Below are positions 34,006-37,142 of a DNA stretch of 37,142 bases, piece after piece. Location of the stretch: contig CAZHXQ010000008.1 in NCBI GenBank assembly GCA_964536465.1, positions 1 to 37,142 of the forward strand, in the 5' to 3' direction. Every line of letters starts with the position of its first letter. The first letter of the stretch is position 1. The position numbers were made by a program, and so were the translations under genes. Under the pieces are notes generated by a model. That model was given only the letters and a program-made list of their open reading frames with translations, had not been told where the DNA came from and ran no database searches. The stretch comes from Mesolinea sp964536465 (GTDB lineage Bacteria > Chloroflexota > Anaerolineae > Anaerolineales > Anaerolineaceae).

Positions 34006-34045
34006 AAGTTGTAAACCTCAGTATTGGATTGAAGGCCAAGAGAAA

Positions 34046-35614
34046 TCAGGCTTGGCTGGTGGGCAGCCAGGGCATTGAGGGACCTGGAATACCAAGGTGC
34101 GCTGCCAGGGCGGCTCTCATGGCGGTTCGATCGTCCCAGTTATATTCCGTGCTGCCGAAACACATCGATTGTTCATGCCCTTTTCCGCACGCGATCACCA
34201 CATCTTCCGGCTGGGCCATAGCGATCGCGCGGCGAATCGCCTCGCCACGGTCCGCGACCCGCAAAAAGTTTTCACCTTCGATTCCTCCGGCAGCCACAGC
34301 GGCATCAGCCATATCCTGGAGAATCGCTTCCAGCGACTCTGTGCGTGGGTCTTCAGCTGTTAGGATGGTCATATCTGCGCGTTTAATGGATTCAGCCGGC
34401 ATCATTTTGCGTTTCTCGCGGTCGCGCAAGCCTGCCGAGCCGAATACGACGATCACCCTGCCTTTGGTCAGGCTGCGGGCAGTTTCGAGGGCGACCGCCA
34501 GGGCATAGGGTGTGTGGGCAAAATCAACGATGGCAATAAAATCCTGCCCGAGATCGATAGGCTCCATTCGCCCGGAAATGGTCCCCTGGGTAGCCAGTGC
34601 GGCGCTGGCTTTTTCGGCGGGGATTGCCAGACCCTTGACGCATACTGCCAGGGCTGCAAGGCAATTGGATACATTGTAAATACCGGTTAATGGAGTTTTT
34701 ACTGGATAGACCAAATCGTCAATGTGACAATCAAAACTGAGCTGGCTGGGCGTGTTTTGGATATCGTCAGCCCAAAGATCAGCCTGGTTCAGACGAGAGT
34801 AACTAAGATGACCGGGAGGGGAAATTCGCTTGAGGTAACCATAAGAGCGGTCATCTTTGTTTAGAACAGCCAGCCTCAAGTTGCCAATCTTCTTCGGGGC
34901 AGGAGACCAAAGGCTTTCAAACAAGAGCCCCTTGGCTGCGAGGTAGTGCTGCCAGTCGCCGTGGTAGTCGAGATGTTCGTGGGTCACGTTGGTAACAACC
35001 GCGATATCAAATTCGGCAGCGATGGTGCGGCCCTGCGCGAGACCGTGCGAAGTGCTTTCCAAAATGCAATGGGTCATGCCTGCCCTGACCATCTCGGCCA
35101 GGTAGGCCTGGATAGCGGGCGAATCGGGAGTGGTTACATGGAAGCCAGTGTCGACCTGCTGGTCACCGATCAGAGCGCTCACCGTGGAAATCAGGCCGGT
35201 CTGAACACCGCAGTGGGTCAGAATATGGTGGATCATGCTCGCGGTCGTGGTTTTGCCGTCAGTGCCGGTCACACCGATCATACGCAGCTTGCGCGCCGGG
35301 AAGTTATGGGTGGCAGCTGCCAGCCAGGCCAGGGCTTTGCGCGGGTCATCGTCAATCTGCAGATAGGGCACCTCTGGCTGCTGTGGGGCGGGACGGTTGC
35401 CGATAATAAGCGCCGCGCCCCGCTCAATTGCGGAGGGAATGTATTCGAAGCCGTCAAAGCTTTCTCCCTTGATGGCAAAAAAGGCATCTCCTGGTTGAAC
35501 CTGGCGGGAATCGCTGGTCACAGAACGAATCTTCACCGCAGGAATTTTGCCTGTAGTGATCACGGGTGTTCTAGCCAGCAAATTTACGAAAGATTTTGAG
35601 CGTGGTCTTCGCAT
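34046..35614 (-). CDS. murE: MurE-family UDP-MurNAc-peptide ligase, divergent
   Basis: A 522-residue Mur ligase that adds the third amino acid to UDP-MurNAc-L-Ala-D-Glu. The N-terminal UDP-binding domain (about 25-100), P-loop GVTGTDGKTTT (114-124), SESTSHGL-type loop (LESTSHG, 185-191), the carbamylated Lys228 in LAAKGLLF, and the C-terminal GKGHE (478-482) are present. Three signatures deviate: P-loop Asp119 where Asn is usual, FGSAGLRDREKR instead of GCGGDRD, and EDPR (421-424) instead of the DNPR that selects meso-diaminopimelate. The third residue of the stem peptide is therefore uncertain (ornithine or another diamino acid is possible). Its start is 8 bases after the stop of the 200-residue protein, so they form an operon. 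Confidence 0.88.
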   Translation of the reverse strand: MRRPRSKSFVNLLARTPVITTGKIPAVKIRSVTSDSRQVQPGDAFFAIKGESFDGFEYIPSAIERGAALIIGNRPAPQQPEVPYLQIDDDPRKALAWLAAATHNFPARKLRMIGVTGTDGKTTTASMIHHILTHCGVQTGLISTVSALIGDQQVDTGFHVTTPDSPAIQAYLAEMVRAGMTHCILESTSHGLAQGRTIAAEFDIAVVTNVTHEHLDYHGDWQHYLAAKGLLFESLWSPAPKKIGNLRLAVLNKDDRSYGYLKRISPPGHLSYSRLNQADLWADDIQNTPSQLSFDCHIDDLVYPVKTPLTGIYNVSNCLAALAVCVKGLAIPAEKASAALATQGTISGRMEPIDLGQDFIAIVDFAHTPYALAVALETARSLTKGRVIVVFGSAGLRDREKRKMMPAESIKRADMTILTAEDPRTESLEAILQDMADAAVAAGGIEGENFLRVADRGEAIRRAIAMAQPEDVVIACGKGHEQSMCFGSTEYNWDDRTAMRAALAAHLGIPGPSMPWLPTSQA

Positions 35615-35622
35615 AATTTGAT

Positions 35623-36225
35623 TTAACCTTTGGCTTCAAGCGAGTTTTGTTTTAGCACGTAATAGACCAGCAGCAGCAGAGCCACAGCCACCATCACCAG
35701 TCCCGCATAAAAGGAATTTTGTGGGCTCAGCCCACTGGACTGCCTGACTTCAAAGGCAAGATCGAAGGTGACCTGGGGCGAGATGGCGTAAGCGCCGGTG
35801 AGATCGGCATTCTCCAGCGCTGCCTGGACAATGGCTTCATTTTCGAAGGTGATGAAGGGCACGATCTCCCAGGAGATGCTCTGGCGACCTTTTTCGAGGG
35901 GCAGCAGCATTCGCCTTTGAGGGCTGATCACGCTTCCGGCGGCGATGAATTCAGCATCAAAGATGTAGCCGCTGTCAAGGTTTTGCTCCAGGCTCGCATC
36001 GGGCTCATAAGTGAGCGTGATTGTGTTGGCCTGGTTGCTGAGCAATTTGGTAGGGTAGGTCAGCATCACTTTTAAGGTTCCGCCGCTGCCGTGAGCCCAA
36101 TCTTTGAGGGTTTGTGCCTGGTTGGCCGCTGGGATAGAAAGCGTTCGTTTGCTGATAAAAGAAACCCCCAGGGAAAAAAGCACGATGGCAAGGAAAATTA
36201 ATGTGAGCGGTTGTTTTGGTTTCAT
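35623..36225 (-). CDS. Membrane-anchored protein of unknown function
   Basis: A 200-residue protein with an N-terminal membrane helix (about 7-27) and a second near the C-terminus (about 174-192), leaving a beta-rich domain of about 145 residues outside (VMLTYPTKLLSNQANTITLTY, then VTFDLAFEVRQSSG). I recognise no family. It precedes murE by 8 bases on the same strand, so a link to cell-wall assembly is inferred from position only. Confidence 0.75.
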   Translation of the reverse strand: MKPKQPLTLIFLAIVLFSLGVSFISKRTLSIPAANQAQTLKDWAHGSGGTLKVMLTYPTKLLSNQANTITLTYEPDASLEQNLDSGYIFDAEFIAAGSVISPQRRMLLPLEKGRQSISWEIVPFITFENEAIVQAALENADLTGAYAISPQVTFDLAFEVRQSSGLSPQNSFYAGLVMVAVALLLLVYYVLKQNSLEAKG

Positions 36226-36434
36226 GGCATCAGCACCTGAGAGTTATTATAAATTATCTCCAATTCTACACTGCCCCGCATATATTGAGGTAAGTAAGTT
36301 GAGCAGGGCTGGCTGTCCAAATACGTTGGCTGTGATGTTTCATAAGTCTCCAACTTTCAGGGTGAGGTTAGACGATCAATTTCGTGATTGGAAAAAGTTG
36401 GTGTTGCACTTTTCGTTCGAATTAGAATAAGTTG

Positions 36435-36462
36435 TTGAAGGAACCTAAGTGATGCATAAAAT
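36435..36462 (+). promoter_or_regulatory. Candidate tRNA-Leu promoter
   Basis: TTGAAG (36435-36440), 16 bases, TAAAAT (36457-36462), about 35 bases before the tRNA; a second TAAAAT lies at 36475-36480. Confidence 0.45.
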
Positions 36463-36496
36463 TTGGTGTAATGGTAAAATAAACATGACGTATTTC

Positions 36497-36580
36497 GGGG
36501 CGGTGGCGGAATAGGCAGACGCAACGGACTTAAAATCCGTCGGTGGTGACACTGTGTGGGTTCGACCCCCACCCGCCCTA
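36497..36580 (+). tRNA. tRNA-Leu(UAA)
   Basis: An 84-base tRNA with a long variable arm. Acceptor GGGGCGG/CCGCCCT (the first pair is G-T), D-arm with GGCGGAATAGGCAGACGC, anticodon stem ACGGA/TCCGT with loop CTTAAAA and anticodon TAA at 36531-36533, T-stem GTGGG/CCCAC with TTCGACC. Discriminator A at 36580; CCA is not encoded. A T-run (36584-36589) follows and may terminate transcription. Confidence 0.95.
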
Positions 36581-36644
36581 TGGTTTTTTCCCTCTCCTGC
36601 TTTTAGAAGATTTCCAAATTTACCTCTTTGCGATCGCGCTGGTT

Positions 36645-36720
36645 TTCAAAAAAACGGGTGATAATGCAGACCTGCGGCCAAGATAACTCGCTGGTGAGGA
36701 CACCAGCCAGAACAGCGATA
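36645..36720. repeat. Imperfect direct repeat, copy A
   Basis: Begins TTCAAAAAAACGGGTGATAA and contains a GCTGGTG/CACCAGC hairpin with an AGGA loop. Copy B at 36834-36909 matches at about 85% of positions by eye. Confidence 0.8.
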
Positions 36721-36833
36721 TTTGTTTGTAATCCCTATTGTTGAAATGGCACTCGCGATCGCGCCGGTCTCTTGCGTAGTATCCCTTTAGTGGGCTGACC
36801 GTGCGCGGGTTGAGATTCGCGGCTCGCTGAGTC

Positions 36834-36909
36834 TTCAAAAAAACAGGTAATAATGGAGACCTGCGGTCAAGATAACTCCGCTGGTGACGACACCAGCGAG
36901 AACAGAGAA
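36834..36909. repeat. Imperfect direct repeat, copy B
   Basis: Begins TTCAAAAAAACAGGTAATAA; its hairpin is CGCTGGTG/CACCAGCG with an ACGA loop. Changes in the stem keep the pairing, and the sequence after it (CCGTGCGCG, then CGCGGCT) also resembles the sequence after copy A, so the real unit is near 189 bases. Confidence 0.8.
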
Positions 36910-37000
36910 TAGTAATCGCGCCTGTCAGCGTTAGCGGCGGTCTCCTAACCGTGCGCGACGAGCCGCGGCTATCGGAGACAGCAATCCCCTGCGAGGAGGG

Positions 37001-37072
37001 AGATAAACCCCCTCCGTACGGCTGGGCCTTGGTCCAGCCGCTATGACGATTGGTTGCGCGATAGGCGGAGTT
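37001..37072. repeat. 72-base tandem repeat, copy 1
   Basis: Starts AGATAAACCCCCTCC and contains the near-palindrome CGGCTGG...CCAGCCG. Copy 2 starts at 37073. Confidence 0.9.
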
Positions 37073-37142
37073 AGATAAACCCCCTCCGTACGGCTGGGCC
37101 TTGGTCCAGCCGCTATGACGATTGGTTGCGCGATAGGCGGAG
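37073..37142. repeat. 72-base tandem repeat, copy 2, cut by window end
   Basis: Identical to copy 1 over the 70 bases present; the window stops inside the array, so the number of copies is unknown. Confidence 0.9.

Larger units (their letters stand above)
36581..37142. other. Gene-free region of 562 bases with repeats
   Basis: No convincing gene on either strand after the tRNA. The sequence holds two imperfect copies of a unit about 76 bases long, 189 bases apart, then a 72-base tandem repeat, and two GCGATCGC octamers (36630-36637 and 36755-36762). Confidence 0.7.

Noticed and set aside
34946..35599. A 217-codon open frame opposite murE
   Set aside because: It is the mirror of a confidently identified gene, has no ribosome-binding site and gives low-complexity, unfamilial protein.
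36630..36762. HIP1-type GCGATCGC octamers as cyanobacterial marker
   Set aside because: Only two nearby copies plus isolated matches in genes; gene content does not fit cyanobacteria.
37063..37085. Integron attC-like core GTTAGAT in the 72-base repeat
   Set aside because: No matching RYYYAAC partner in the unit and no integrase nearby.
37001..37142. CRISPR array
   Set aside because: The repeats are directly joined with no variable spacers, and there are no cas genes.

Overview
The window reads as chromosomal DNA of a bacterium of the Chloroflexota, most likely class Anaerolineae. This is an inference from several features: two lipoproteins with an NBR1-like Ig domain on Pro/Thr-rich stalks, a secreted M23-type protein ending in a YLP-type tail, a complete hrcA-grpE-dnaK-dnaJ-prmA operon under a perfect CIRCE operator, and a divergent MurE. 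Nearly all of the sequence is housekeeping or membrane/envelope genes. I see no phage, transposase, CRISPR array, toxin-antitoxin or recognisable defence system.

Layout. 1-5.2 kb: an orphan GAF-PAS sensor histidine kinase followed 3 bases later by a biotin-protein ligase, which runs tail-to-tail into gyrA (58-base overlap). 5.4-7.5 kb: an FHA-domain membrane protein and, divergently, a YvcK/CofD-family protein with two N-terminal membrane helices. 7.6-13.1 kb: a glycolytic block gap-pgk-(lipoprotein)-(lipoprotein)-tpiA, with strong hairpins between the genes. 13.1-17.0 kb: pheS-pheT behind a well-preserved T-box leader with its own promoter. 17.1-22.6 kb: genes for nicotinate phosphoribosyltransferase, a DUF368 membrane protein, a cupin-PadR pair, a YitT-family membrane protein and a GNAT acetyltransferase. 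22.8-24.2 kb: a secreted M23-like peptidase. 24.2-30.0 kb: the heat-shock operon on the minus strand. 30.0-36.2 kb: a CelD/BcsL-type acetyltransferase, divergent from a 763-residue membrane protein that looks like a catalytically dead PP2C domain plus a possible external beta-propeller; a small membrane protein; murE; and a two-helix anchored protein. 36.5 kb: tRNA-Leu(UAA). From 36.58 kb to the end there is no gene, only two families of direct repeats containing hairpins.

How the genes work together. The glycolytic genes supply central metabolism, while YvcK, MurE and DUF368 (and perhaps FHA) point to cell-wall precursor supply. HrcA represses its own operon through CIRCE. PheST is tuned by uncharged tRNA-Phe through the T-box. 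Both multigene operons with unequal product needs (gap/pgk and dnaK/dnaJ) carry a strong stem-loop just upstream of the second gene. Several genes without a usable Shine-Dalgarno sequence have a -10 box 6-10 bases before the ATG, which suggests leaderless mRNAs.

The least explained content is the pair of NBR1-like lipoproteins inside the glycolytic block, the pseudo-PP2C/propeller membrane protein at 31.2 kb, the divergent MurE, and the terminal repeats. I did not find a system that I can defend as wholly new.
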